Of a stretch of DNA of 64,000 nucleotides, positions 9,889-18,787 are shown piece by piece. The notes beneath the pieces were generated by a model. That model was not told the origin of the DNA. It made no database searches and saw only the letters and a list, made by a program, of their open reading frames with translations. The translations under genes were made by a program, and so were the position numbers. This DNA is from an archaeon. GTDB taxonomy: Archaea; Thermoproteota; Nitrososphaeria; Nitrososphaerales; JACAEJ01. Within the stretch, counting starts at the first letter, position 1; each line of letters begins with the position of its first letter. The stretch spans positions 62,001 to 126,000 of the forward strand of contig JACGUK010000006.1 in NCBI GenBank assembly GCA_024256265.1, in the 5' to 3' direction.

Positions 9889-10800
9889 TCAAACACCTAA
9901 AAGTTCTAACCAAGCTCCAAGAGCTCTCAACATCAATCTCCAAACTTCTATAAAACCTAGTTTTATCTGTGCTTTACATGTAATGTCTTTATTGAGCCTT
10001 TTATGCTTGTAGAAGTAGTATGAAGCAAAGGGAAAGATAGCTGTAGGGAAGATAATACATAAAGATGCAAGCTTTAATCTTAATGGGAATATCTTTATAG
10101 GATATCCTTTACGTCTGCAATGAACCCTAGATCTGCCATATTTTATGTTCATCTTTCTGAACCTGTTTGGTGTTTCTAAATGCTTTGAAAAGTTGTTAAC
10201 ATATGCCAAATTATAATTTGATGATAGCAACCTGTAGCTTATAGTCCAATCCTCTAAAGCCAGTTTCATATCACGATCAAAGCCTCCTACTTTCTCCAAA
10301 GCCTCTCGCCTAAACATAGTTACAGCAGTGTGAAGGGACTCTGATTCATAATCTGGGTATGAAGATGCATTCTTATGCAGAGTTATAGACAGATTGCGCA
10401 TCATCCATAAGCTCATAGTATCCTTGCCATGACAGATAGGCTCAAGCTTTCCCGCCAAAGCACCTAAAGCCCTATCCTTCTCCATGATATTCATGGCAAT
10501 TTGAATGAAATCTTCTTTGATCACAACATCAGAATCAACGAATAATGCATAATCACTTGAAGAAGCTCTCCATCCTATATCTCTTGCATAGCCCAAGCCC
10601 TTTCCCTCATCACTTATTATTAAACTGACTTGAAAATCTCTTGCAATCTCTAAAGTATTATCAGTTGAGCCTCCATCAACTATTATAACTTCTCTAGGCT
10701 TGAATTTACTTCTAATTATAGCATTTAAGCAGACATCTAATGTCCTAGCAGAGTTCTTGGTCAAGATGATTATAGATACTGATGGGTATGCTTTCAACAT
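9889..10800 (-). CDS. Glycosyltransferase family 2
   Basis: This 303-aa GT-A enzyme shows SVSIIILTKNSARTLDVCL, IIVDGGSTDNTLEIA, ALFVDSDVVI (DSD metal motif) and a later MKLALEDWTISYRLL acceptor motif, with one or two hydrophobic stretches near the C-terminus. It lies 30 bases downstream of the DUF2153-like gene on the same strand, so the two may share a transcript. It closes the glycan block; its function there is inferred from neighbours. Confidence 0.87.
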   Translation of the reverse strand: MLKAYPSVSIIILTKNSARTLDVCLNAIIRSKFKPREVIIVDGGSTDNTLEIARDFQVSLIISDEGKGLGYARDIGWRASSSDYALFVDSDVVIKEDFIQIAMNIMEKDRALGALAGKLEPICHGKDTMSLWMMRNLSITLHKNASSYPDYESESLHTAVTMFRREALEKVGGFDRDMKLALEDWTISYRLLSSNYNLAYVNNFSKHLETPNRFRKMNIKYGRSRVHCRRKGYPIKIFPLRLKLASLCIIFPTAIFPFASYYFYKHKRLNKDITCKAQIKLGFIEVWRLMLRALGAWLELLGV

Positions 10801-10830
10801 AAATGACTTTATATTTGCTGATCTTATTCT

Positions 10831-11199
10831 TTACTTAAAGTGCTCTACTCGAGGCCTTTCCCTTTCTTTTTCGTCTTTCTCAGTAACTTTCTGGTCGAAC
10901 TCAAGAAAATCTATAGCGAACTGCCTCAGCTTATCGAAGAAGGTCCTAAGCTCCTCTTCATCAAATTTGCTCATCTTTATAGGGTTTGATAACCATTGCA
11001 TCCACCCGTTAACGCTTTGATTTATTGCTAAGAGAGATTGAATGCAACCCTCTACGTATCCAAGGCGATCCTTTGGTGTCATAGCCTCTATCGATTTTCT
11101 ACGCTCTCTAACGATTGCTGTCCAACTTTGGTCTGCCATACTTTCAAATTCATCCTCCCAACTTATAATACTATCGCTTAAAATATTTTGATGTACCAT
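10831..11199 (-). CDS. DUF2153-like small archaeal protein
   Basis: A 122-aa, soluble, highly charged helical protein with no catalytic motif. The SLLAINQSVNGWMQWLSNPI segment followed by an LRTFFDKLRQFAIDFLEFD helix matches my recollection of the DUF2153 family, which is known mainly from crenarchaeal-type genomes; its function is unknown. It heads a two-gene unit with the GT2 at 9889. The name is moderately sure, and no role in glycosylation should be assumed. Confidence 0.55.
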   Translation of the reverse strand: MVHQNILSDSIISWEDEFESMADQSWTAIVRERRKSIEAMTPKDRLGYVEGCIQSLLAINQSVNGWMQWLSNPIKMSKFDEEELRTFFDKLRQFAIDFLEFDQKVTEKDEKERERPRVEHFK

Positions 11200-11453
11200 G
11201 ATGATATAAATAAGCCTTTATGAGAATTTTTCACTTTATGTTACAGACTGATCTGTATAAAACCTCATTAAAATATTCTAAAAAAATAAAGGTGTGAATG
11301 ATTTTATGGTATTGGTGCTGTAAGCCAAGAAATGAAGTCTCCAGCTAATGGTTCCAATATCTCTTTCATGCTCGAATTTCACATATTATAAGATATATAG
11401 CATTTATCAAAAAAGGATATAACACATATAGTAAGGATTCTATGCTATAAGAG

Positions 11454-13841
11454 TTGCGAAGTGAAATGTCCCAAAAAGTAAGAGCAACTATTCACGTATC
11501 AGGTCTAGTTCAAGGTTTGGGATATAGACCCTTTGTTTATAGACTGGCTATAAGATATAACTTGACAGGTTATGTGCTAAACTTAGGGGATGCAGGTGTT
11601 AGGATCGAGATAGAAGGAAGTGAAAAAAGTATTAAAAATTTTCTTAAGAGTCTCGTCGAAGAAAAACCTTCTTTAGTATACTATACAGACCTACGCATAG
11701 ATTTTAAGCCTTTCAAAGCTGAATTCAAAGATTTTAAGATTAAGAGGAGTTCTATAGAAGCCGGTGGGGGTCTATCTTACCCAGCGCCAGACTTGGCTAC
11801 TTGTAAGGAATGTGTGTTAGAAATCTTTAACTCTAATACTCGCTTCTACCTTTATCCTTTCACTAGTTGCACCAACTGTGGCCCAAGATTCTCAATAATT
11901 GAAGAATTGCCATATGACAGAGAAAGGACGACAATGAAAGATTTTCCTTTCTGCCCAGAATGTGAGAAGGAGTATAACTACCCATTTGATAGGCGTTTCA
12001 ATGCTCAAACGACATGCTGTCCAAAGTGTGGTCCAAAATACGAATTAAGAGGGATAGATGGAAGTCTAGTGGATGGAGATTCAATAAAAGAGGCTGCGAG
12101 ACTTCTGGATGAGGGTTTCATTATAGCTATTAAAGGTGTTGGAGGCTTCCATCTTTCCGCCGATGCATACAATGAAGAAGCGATAAACGAATTAAGGGTG
12201 AGAAGGAAAAAACCTCAAAAACCCTTCGCTGTGATGTCTTCGAACTTAAAAGAGGTAATGACCTTTGCCCATATATCAAACATAGAAGAACAGTTGCTCA
12301 AGTCCCTGATGGCGCCTATAGCTCTATTAAGAAAAAAGGAAACATTCCCGTTAGCTGAGAACGTTTCACCTCAGCTTCATAACGTTGGCGTGATGCTTCC
12401 TTACTCTGGCATTCATCACATACTTTTTCATTACGCCAAGACTCAAACATTGGTGATGACTTCAGCCAATAACCCTGACGAACCTATGATCATAGAAAAT
12501 CAAGAAGCATTTAGAAGAATGAAGAACATAGCTGACTACTTTCTCATACACAATAGAAGAATATACATGAGGTGTGATGATTCCGTTATCAAAGTTGTTG
12601 ATGAGGAGCCCTTGCCCATCAGAAGGTCGAGAGGTTATACCCCAACCCCTCTATTGATCCCATTGCCATTCAATAGCAATGTATTGGCTGTAGGAGGGGA
12701 GTTCATGGTTACCTCTTGTCTAATCAAGAAGGATAAAGCGTTTTTAAGTCAACATATAGGAGAGGTCGAGAGTTTAGAAAGTATTAGATTTTTGGAGGAA
12801 GCCATAGATCATCTCATAAAGATATTGAAGATAGAAAGCTTGGATTCAATCGTAATAGACCTTCATCCACTTTTCCATACTCGTAAGGTCGCTGAAAGAT
12901 TCGCCAAAAGATTTAATGCGCCGCTCTTTGAGGCTCAACACCATCATTCTCACTTAGTCTCCCTTATGACTGAGAATATAGTCGACCCTGAAGATGAGAT
13001 CGTAGCAATAACGTGTGATGGTGTAGGTTATGGTAGTGATAGCTCGCTTTGGGGAGGAGAGATTCTATTAGGAGGATATAGACGATTTGAAAGAGTCGCT
13101 AGCTTAGAACCACATTTTATGCCTGGGGGCGATCTTAGCGCAATTTGGTATGGTCGTATGCTTCAAAGCATCCTCTACAAGGTTATCGAGAGAAGAGAAT
13201 TGACCAATTTTCTTAAGGCAAGTTATACTGATGGTTTCAAATATGGAGTGAAGGAGATAGATGTTGTCTTTCAACAGCTCGAAAAAAGGATAAACACACC
13301 TCTAACCACAAGTACAGGGAGAGTTCTTGATGCCTTATCTTGCCTTTTAGGAGTGTGCTTTAAGAGGACTTATGAAGGAGAGGGAGCTATGAAGTTAGAG
13401 TCTATTGCTATCGAAGGAAACGACTCGATGCCTTTGCCATTCAAGACTCAGCGCTTAGAGGATAGAGAAATACTGATAACATCTGATGCTTTCGCTGAAG
13501 TAAAGGCTCTTCTACAAAAAGGTAAATCAAGAAAGCACCTGGCTGCTTCTTTCCAAAGGGGACTGGCTGAAGGCTTAGCAGATATAGCCACAAGAGTAGC
13601 TAAAGAAAAAGGCATAAAATTCATCGGTTTTTCAGGAGGGGTTGCCTATAATGAAGCCATGACCAAAATCATCAGAAAGAAAGTTGAGAATGAAAATTTA
13701 GGATTCTTAAGGCATAGGATTTTACCTTGTGGGGATGGTGGATTAGCCTTGGGTCAAGCCGTATTGGGTGCAGCAAAGCTCTTGGTCAAAGGCGTTAAAG
13801 GGAATAAAAAGCCTCTCTCAAAAGCCTTATTGTCTCCTTAG
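11454..13841 (+). CDS. hypF: Hydrogenase maturation carbamoyltransferase HypF
   Basis: HypF makes the thiocarbamoyl group on HypE that becomes the cyanide ligand of the [NiFe] centre. Domains in order: acylphosphatase (about 8-98; GLVQGLGYRPFVYRL), two Cys4 zinc fingers (CKEC...CTNCG and CPEC...CCPKCG), a YrdC-like domain (from about 205; IKGVGGFHL, MTSANNPDEPM) and a Kae1-like ATP domain with the metal-binding HHHSHL. Its 795-aa length is normal. The TTG at 11454 is possible, but ATG at 11466 gives the better N-terminus (MSQKVRATIHVSG). A TATA-like ATATATAG lies near 11394-11401. Its 3' end overlaps hypC on the other strand. Confidence 0.96.
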   Translation: MRSEMSQKVRATIHVSGLVQGLGYRPFVYRLAIRYNLTGYVLNLGDAGVRIEIEGSEKSIKNFLKSLVEEKPSLVYYTDLRIDFKPFKAEFKDFKIKRSSIEAGGGLSYPAPDLATCKECVLEIFNSNTRFYLYPFTSCTNCGPRFSIIEELPYDRERTTMKDFPFCPECEKEYNYPFDRRFNAQTTCCPKCGPKYELRGIDGSLVDGDSIKEAARLLDEGFIIAIKGVGGFHLSADAYNEEAINELRVRRKKPQKPFAVMSSNLKEVMTFAHISNIEEQLLKSLMAPIALLRKKETFPLAENVSPQLHNVGVMLPYSGIHHILFHYAKTQTLVMTSANNPDEPMIIENQEAFRRMKNIADYFLIHNRRIYMRCDDSVIKVVDEEPLPIRRSRGYTPTPLLIPLPFNSNVLAVGGEFMVTSCLIKKDKAFLSQHIGEVESLESIRFLEEAIDHLIKILKIESLDSIVIDLHPLFHTRKVAERFAKRFNAPLFEAQHHHSHLVSLMTENIVDPEDEIVAITCDGVGYGSDSSLWGGEILLGGYRRFERVASLEPHFMPGGDLSAIWYGRMLQSILYKVIERRELTNFLKASYTDGFKYGVKEIDVVFQQLEKRINTPLTTSTGRVLDALSCLLGVCFKRTYEGEGAMKLESIAIEGNDSMPLPFKTQRLEDREILITSDAFAEVKALLQKGKSRKHLAASFQRGLAEGLADIATRVAKEKGIKFIGFSGGVAYNEAMTKIIRKKVENENLGFLRHRILPCGDGGLALGQAVLGAAKLLVKGVKGNKKPLSKALLSP

Positions 13842-14013
13842 CTTCAGCTTCATCTATCTTCTCTATGGCAAAGCCAGCATGAACTATAACATACTCTCCA
13901 ATAATGGGTTTTTCAATCAGAGATAAATCTACCTCTCTTTTTGCCCCTCCAAAACTTACGATGCCCTTTGTCCCTACAATCTTTACAAGCTTGCCGGGCA
14001 CGCCTAGACACAT
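13795..14013 (-). CDS. hypC: Hydrogenase maturation chaperone HypC
   Basis: A 72-aa HypC/HybG protein that carries the Fe(CN)2CO unit with HypD and delivers it to the large-subunit precursor. It begins MCLGVPGKLVKIVG with the essential Cys2, followed by GGAKREVDLSLI and GEYVIVHAGFAIEKI, all family hallmarks. It is transcribed against hypF, sharing 47 bases with the hypF 3' end, and lies 46 bases downstream of hypE, with which it probably forms a transcript. Confidence 0.95.
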   Translation of the reverse strand: MCLGVPGKLVKIVGTKGIVSFGGAKREVDLSLIEKPIIGEYVIVHAGFAIEKIDEAEAKETIRLLREAFYSL

Positions 14014-14059
14014 AAAATAAATTTACACTTAGTGCCAAATAAACCTAATCATAAAGGCT

Positions 14060-15085
14060 TTAGCATATTCTGGGCAAGGGGCTTCCAACAGGCTCTTCCA
14101 TAATTCTCTTCCCACCTGCGCTAGTCTCGAGTATCACAATTCCTTCACCTTTCTCCACCTCTCCTATGATTTTTGCCTTACGTCCGTACTTTGTCGACCT
14201 TACGGCTTTTAGTACTTTTTCAGCATCATCTTTTGCAACGCCCATCACCATTATTCCCTCGTTTGTGGTTTCAAAGATATCTATGCCCAACATTTCAGCT
14301 ACACCTTTTACCTCCTCGTCCACTGGCACCATATCTTCCCACACATTTATATTCACATTCGATTTACGGGCCATCTCGTTAAGAGTTCCAGCAATGCCTC
14401 CTCTAGTGGGATCCTTCATAGAAGTAATTTTTCCAGATTTTAAAGCCAATTCTACCATATTCCAAAGTGGGGCCACGTCGGATTTAAGTTTGGTTTCAAA
14501 CTTCAATCCCTCCCTTTGAGATAGTAGGGCAATCTCATGGTTCCCAATTGAACCAGTTACTATTATCAGATCCCCAGATTTTAGTCCACTATCGAGGACG
14601 GGCGTATGGGTGTATCCTATACCTGCTGTTGTAATTACAATCTTGTCAATACCGCCTTTTTCAACAACCTTTGTATCGCCAGCTACTAATGGAATACTCA
14701 CTTCCATCAAAGTTTTGTTCATCGAATTAACAATTTGCTTGAGTTGGGAAATTGGAAAGCCCTCTTCCATGACTATTGCAGAAGTCATTGCTATAGGTCT
14801 TGCACCCATTGCTGCCAAGTCGTTTATCGTACCAGATATCGCCAATCTGCCTATATCTCCGCCAGGGAAGAATATGGGCTTTACGGTATGAGAATCTGTA
14901 GTTAACACAAGGTAGCCATCCCCAATAGGAATTACTGCACCATCATCCTCCTCTAACAAGCCTATTCCTCCCTCAACTTTTTTAAGAGAAAAACTTGGTA
15001 TCACCACATTCTCAATGAGTAGCCTCATAAGTTTTCCACCACCTCCATGCTCGAGACGAATAAGCTCTGTAGTCAATAGTACCAC
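14060..15085 (-). CDS. hypE: Hydrogenase maturation protein HypE
   Basis: HypE accepts the carbamoyl group from HypF on its C-terminal cysteine and dehydrates it to thiocyanate with ATP. The 341-aa protein has the PurM/AIR-synthase fold signatures LEHGGGGKLM, GDTKVVEKG and KDPTRGGIAGTLNEMA, and ends in PLPRIC, the conserved modified C-terminus. It is divergent from hypD, with a 97-base shared control region. The ATG is placed about 25 bases from a TATA box, so the mRNA is probably leaderless. Confidence 0.96.
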   Translation of the reverse strand: MVLLTTELIRLEHGGGGKLMRLLIENVVIPSFSLKKVEGGIGLLEEDDGAVIPIGDGYLVLTTDSHTVKPIFFPGGDIGRLAISGTINDLAAMGARPIAMTSAIVMEEGFPISQLKQIVNSMNKTLMEVSIPLVAGDTKVVEKGGIDKIVITTAGIGYTHTPVLDSGLKSGDLIIVTGSIGNHEIALLSQREGLKFETKLKSDVAPLWNMVELALKSGKITSMKDPTRGGIAGTLNEMARKSNVNINVWEDMVPVDEEVKGVAEMLGIDIFETTNEGIMVMGVAKDDAEKVLKAVRSTKYGRKAKIIGEVEKGEGIVILETSAGGKRIMEEPVGSPLPRIC

Positions 15086-15104
15086 TTATCAATAAGACCG
15101 TCTC

Positions 15105-15158
15105 TGCTTATTTATAAACTGATAAGCACCAATAGTGCTGTCCAAATCGTTATAAACT
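15105..15158. promoter_or_regulatory. Divergent hypE/hypD promoter region
   Basis: Two A+T-rich boxes lie back to back between the divergent genes. TTATTTATAAAC at 15108-15119, read on the minus strand as GTTTATAAATAA, sits about 25 bases before the hypE ATG. CGTTATAAAC at 15148-15157 sits about 27 bases before the hypD start. Both spacings suit archaeal TATA boxes giving near-leaderless mRNAs. No operator palindrome was recognised. Confidence 0.5.
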
Positions 15159-15182
15159 TGATGTGAGTAAATAACGTAACAC

Positions 15183-16307
15183 TTGGTGATTAGCTTGCCT
15201 CTCGACGCTTTGACAAAAGGTTACAGGGATAAGGAGCTAATATCAAAGTTAGCCGAACTTATTAGGAGAGAGGCTTCGAATGGCATCTATAAATTCATGC
15301 ATGTATGTGGAACCCATGAAGACACTATTACAAAGCATGGCTTGAGGGCTATTCTCCCTAGCAATATAGATGTAGTGGCTGGCCCAGGCTGCCCTGTCTG
15401 TGTTACACATCCTGAGAGGATAGAGTTAGCATTGAAACTTCTTGAAGAGAGAAGTAACGTGACCCTGACTACTTTTGGAGATATGTATAGAGTACCATCA
15501 AGGTATGGAAGAAGCTTTAGCCATGCCAAGGCTAAGGGGTTTGATGTTAAGGTTGTGTACAGCATCTCAGATGCCATAAAAATGGCAAAAGATAATGGTG
15601 ATAAGGAAGTGGTACATTTTGCAGTAGGTTTTGAGACCACGGCTCCATCTACAGCGTCGTCTCTTTTACAAGATCCTCCCAAAAACTTTTCAATAATATC
15701 TGCCCACCTTGCAGTTCCACCAGTTTTAGACCATCTTTTAGCATCAGGCGAAATCACAGTTCAAGGCCTTATACTACCAGGTCACGTCTCAACTATTATA
15801 GGCTTTAAAGCCTATGAATTTCTTATCGATAGATACAAAGTTCCCCAAGTAGTTGCTGGCTTCGAGCCTCTAGATGTAATTGTGGCTCTAAGGATGCTCT
15901 TAAGACAAGTTAAAGAAGGCGAAATCAGGGTCGAAAATGAATATGGTAGAGTGGTCAAGTCTGATGGTAATTTAAAAGCGAAAAAATTGATGAATGAAGT
16001 CTTTAAGCTAGAGAATACTAAATGGAGGGGCTTGGGTAAGGTGCCTAACTCAGGCCTCCAACTTAAGCCTGAATTTGAACAGTTCGATGCTGTTAAGAAA
16101 TTCGATATAGAGCCACCTGAAATTACAAAGGATATCGAGTCAGGATGTAGATGTAGTGATGTAATTAAAGGATTGGTAAATCCTCAAGAATGCAGGCTTT
16201 TTGGGCGTGTCTGTACTCCCTATGATCCTAGAGGGCCATGCATGGTCAGCATTGAAGGAACTTGTGCTATTGCATACAAATATGGAGGGTTAAAGTTTAA
16301 AAACTAA
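15183..16307 (+). CDS. hypD: Hydrogenase maturation iron-sulfur protein HypD
   Basis: HypD is the [4Fe-4S] scaffold on which the Fe(CN)2CO cofactor is built with HypC. The 374-aa protein shows FMHVCGTHEDTI, GPGCPVCVTHP, TTFGDMYRVP, the GFETTAPSTA motif, and the C-terminal cysteine set GCRCSDVIKG, ECRLFGRVC and GPCMVSIEGTC that binds the cluster. The start is TTG at 15183 or GTG at 15186; the second would leave a shorter leader. hypA follows after 61 bases on the same strand. Confidence 0.96.
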   Translation: MVISLPLDALTKGYRDKELISKLAELIRREASNGIYKFMHVCGTHEDTITKHGLRAILPSNIDVVAGPGCPVCVTHPERIELALKLLEERSNVTLTTFGDMYRVPSRYGRSFSHAKAKGFDVKVVYSISDAIKMAKDNGDKEVVHFAVGFETTAPSTASSLLQDPPKNFSIISAHLAVPPVLDHLLASGEITVQGLILPGHVSTIIGFKAYEFLIDRYKVPQVVAGFEPLDVIVALRMLLRQVKEGEIRVENEYGRVVKSDGNLKAKKLMNEVFKLENTKWRGLGKVPNSGLQLKPEFEQFDAVKKFDIEPPEITKDIESGCRCSDVIKGLVNPQECRLFGRVCTPYDPRGPCMVSIEGTCAIAYKYGGLKFKN

Positions 16308-16368
16308 TATTTTTCACAAAAATTGGTTTATCTCTATTGCTTTATTGGATTGAGGTGTCTTACTCTAT

Positions 16369-16773
16369 TTGCATGAGCTAGCGTTGGCGGAAGGAATAAT
16401 CTCATATATTCTAGACATTGTGCGTAAGAGTGGAGGGCATGTAGTAGTTTTCAAAGTTGCTGTAGGGGAATTTTCTCAATTTGATAAAAGGTTGATAGAA
16501 GAGTTGCTAATGGAGCTTGCCAAGGGAACAGAATTAGAAAGGGCTAATATAATAGTAGAAATTGAGAAGGCAATGGTAAACTGCCTCTATTGCGACTCTA
16601 AATGGGGATTTCATGAGCTTATAGAGCATTTGCCTGATGACCAGAAGGAGATGATACACTTCTTGCCGGAGCTATTAAACTCTTTTTCTAAATGTCCTAC
16701 CTGCGGAAAGAGTGACCTTGAGATAGAAAAAGGCAGAAGTGTGAGAGTGGTCGAGGTTGAGTTAGATGTTTGA
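16369..16773 (+). CDS. hypA: Hydrogenase nickel-insertion protein HypA
   Basis: HypA binds nickel through its N-terminal MHE motif and passes it to the hydrogenase large subunit. The TTG start gives MHELALAEG, which fixes the N-terminus because His2 is a nickel ligand. The zinc site is C72/C75 and C109/C112. The 33 residues between the Cys pairs form an enlarged loop, as in archaeal (Thermococcus-type) HypA and unlike the short bacterial loop. The gene overlaps the following ATPase by 8 bases, which fits an archaeal HypA-ATPase complex. Confidence 0.94.
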   Translation: MHELALAEGIISYILDIVRKSGGHVVVFKVAVGEFSQFDKRLIEELLMELAKGTELERANIIVEIEKAMVNCLYCDSKWGFHELIEHLPDDQKEMIHFLPELLNSFSKCPTCGKSDLEIEKGRSVRVVEVELDV

Positions 16774-17566
16774 GCCTGATATAGGCTTAGACTTTAGGGA
16801 TGAGATGATTAAAAGGAGATTCGAAAGGATAGACCAGACGATACTCATTACAAGTGGTAAAGGAGGTGTAGGCAAGAGCATGGTGGCAGCGACCATGGCA
16901 GCCCTGATGGCAAAGGCTGGTATGTCAGTTGGCCTCCTAGATGCTGATGTGTATGGACCATCCTCTGCGTTTATATTTGGAGTAAGAAGCCTACCAAGAG
17001 AAGATAGGCATGGTCTTGTGCCTCCAGTTTCTAACGGTGTAAAGGTTATGTCACTGGATCTATTCATAGCCGGAAGGCCTCTCCCAATGAGTGGCAGAGG
17101 GGCAAGACAGATCATTAAGGAAGTACTTGCACTAACAGACTGGGGAACTCTGGATTGCTTGATCGTAGATACACCACCTGGTACAGGTGACGTCTTGATG
17201 ACGTTAATCAAGACTATAGGAGATAGGTCAGGTTCTATCGTAGTGACTCTACCGACAGCGCTCTCTAAATCTGTTGTTCGAAGGGTTATAGAGATACTAC
17301 TAGCTACGCAAATCCCCTTATTTGGTGTGCTGGAGAACATGTCTTACATAGCTAATAGCAAGGCAAGACCTCTAGGCCATGGTGAGGGAAAGTCACTTGC
17401 ATTAGAATTTGGATTAAAATTCTTAGGGGAGTTGCCTATCGACTATAAGGCAGCCGAAGCTGCTGATGCCGGCGATGTCCAATCTTTACTACAGACCGAT
17501 TTTGCAAGAACTCTCCTGATTTTACTGAAAAAGTCAAATCTATTAACTGCAAAATTCAAAAATTAG
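16766..17566 (+). CDS. hypB: Mrp/MinD-type ATPase acting as archaeal HypB
   Basis: The 266-aa P-loop protein has the deviant Walker A motif TSGKGGVGKSMVAATMA, a switch region DADVYGPSS, Walker B-like CLIVDTPPGTGDVLM and NMSYIA, all of the Mrp/NBP35 ATPase family. In Thermococcus kodakarensis the ATPase that partners HypA in nickel delivery is of this type, not the GTPase HypB of bacteria. The 8-base overlap with hypA supports the same role here. The CXXC motif common in iron-sulfur-carrier Mrp proteins is not evident. Fe-S assembly is the less likely alternative. Confidence 0.85.
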   Translation: MFEPDIGLDFRDEMIKRRFERIDQTILITSGKGGVGKSMVAATMAALMAKAGMSVGLLDADVYGPSSAFIFGVRSLPREDRHGLVPPVSNGVKVMSLDLFIAGRPLPMSGRGARQIIKEVLALTDWGTLDCLIVDTPPGTGDVLMTLIKTIGDRSGSIVVTLPTALSKSVVRRVIEILLATQIPLFGVLENMSYIANSKARPLGHGEGKSLALEFGLKFLGELPIDYKAAEAADAGDVQSLLQTDFARTLLILLKKSNLLTAKFKN

Positions 17567-18051
17567 CCAAATTTCTGAATTTCTCGCATAATGGCTTCAA
17601 TAATTTTTGGAAAGGCTTTTTTCACTTCATCAGAGAGGCTCATAGAAAGTTCTAAGGATTTTGCTTCTATACCTATCAAAACTATTTCATAGGGCATCTT
17701 GTAAGCGTTTGTCAGATCTGCTAATTTAAGCGTTGATATAAGGTCAAACTGATGAAGGGAGACAAATGTGAGTAACCTATCTTCCATTTGAAGAAGGTCT
17801 TTCATAGTATATAGATATACTGTGCCAGGCTCTCCTCCAGAGTAGACAGCATCTATGATAATCGCTTTATGAGCACCATCCATTGCTTCAAGCACGGCTA
17901 TCCCACTTGTCCCACAATCAAATATGGCAACGTATGGCGGTAGTGTCATATTTTGAAGCTCATTTACTATATGAACCCCAACCCCTTCATCAGAGCATAA
18001 TATGTTACCTACACCTATGACCACTAATGATGGCTTATCCTTAGATCTCAA
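17563..18051 (-). CDS. [NiFe] hydrogenase maturation endopeptidase
   Basis: This 162-aa HybD/HyaD-family protease clips the C-terminal tail of the large subunit after nickel insertion. Seen are VIGVGNILCSDEGVGVHIVNEL with the nickel-sensing acidic residue in the SDEG motif, IFDCGTSGIAVLE, IIIDAVYSGGEPGTVY with the second acidic ligand, and the LHQFDL histidine. It is the last gene of the hydrogenase transcript and converges with the HypB-type ATPase, overlapping it by 4 bases. Confidence 0.93.
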   Translation of the reverse strand: MRSKDKPSLVVIGVGNILCSDEGVGVHIVNELQNMTLPPYVAIFDCGTSGIAVLEAMDGAHKAIIIDAVYSGGEPGTVYLYTMKDLLQMEDRLLTFVSLHQFDLISTLKLADLTNAYKMPYEIVLIGIEAKSLELSMSLSDEVKKAFPKIIEAIMREIQKFG

Positions 18052-18124
18052 AGTCTAACCCATACATCTTACTCGTAATGAACCAGTACAATTCCAAGGC
18101 ATGTAAAAATATAAGTTTGTTCAT

Positions 18125-18775
18125 TTACTTTACAACAGGCTCGTCTCTGTCACCTAACGTTATGGAACGTAGCATCTTGAAGTCCCAAGCTGCATATATG
18201 TGCAAGATTATTATCCCTACTAACAGAAACATGAGGAGCCTATGGATCGCTCTAATGAACGCGTAACCACCCACGCCTGCTATTGGATAACCTATTATAT
18301 TCGCTAGCTGATAGACAAACGAGAATTGTGATGGAAAGGCCATGGCTAGTCCTGTGATGGGAAGTAAGATTCCAAGTATAACTTTGATCCACCAAACGGT
18401 GATGACTGTTGGTATCACCTTTTCTTTATACTCTCTTTTCTTTAGATCATACAGTATTGGCTCCTTCACATGAGGCCCTATACCAAACCATGCTTTGAAT
18501 TCGGCAACAAAGAACCTGAGTGAATAAGGTATTCGCCTTAACCCATACCATCTGTAATCCTTGTCAACAATTATGTAGTATACAAAGACACCTAAAGTCA
18601 CGGTCAATGCAAGCCCTATTACTATATGAGTGGCTGTGTAAGTCTCAGTTATCACCTTTAACCCAAACAAACCTCCCATTATCCCAGTCAGCGTTAGCAA
18701 TGCACCCTCAATGAATATAGCCCAGTGCAAGATTCTGAACCCAAGATGATGCCTTATAACCTTAACCCTCTCCAA
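18125..18775 (-). CDS. Hydrogenase b-type cytochrome subunit
   Basis: A 216-aa integral membrane diheme cytochrome b that takes electrons from the hydrogenase small subunit to the quinone or other membrane carrier. It begins with HHLGFRILHWAIFIEGALL, where the His-containing helix fits the HyaC/HydC pattern, and has four hydrophobic segments (about 14-38, 48-70, 118-150, 178-200) with further His residues (ATHIVIG, AIHRLLMFLLVG, ILHIYAAW). It lies 12 bases after the large subunit, in the same operon. Confidence 0.9.
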   Translation of the reverse strand: MERVKVIRHHLGFRILHWAIFIEGALLTLTGIMGGLFGLKVITETYTATHIVIGLALTVTLGVFVYYIIVDKDYRWYGLRRIPYSLRFFVAEFKAWFGIGPHVKEPILYDLKKREYKEKVIPTVITVWWIKVILGILLPITGLAMAFPSQFSFVYQLANIIGYPIAGVGGYAFIRAIHRLLMFLLVGIIILHIYAAWDFKMLRSITLGDRDEPVVK

Positions 18776-18787
18776 CTTAACATCACC

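Noticed and set aside
16762..17340. Long minus-strand frame opposite the Mrp-type ATPase
   Set aside because: It is the antisense of a strongly conserved ATPase; no protein motif of its own.
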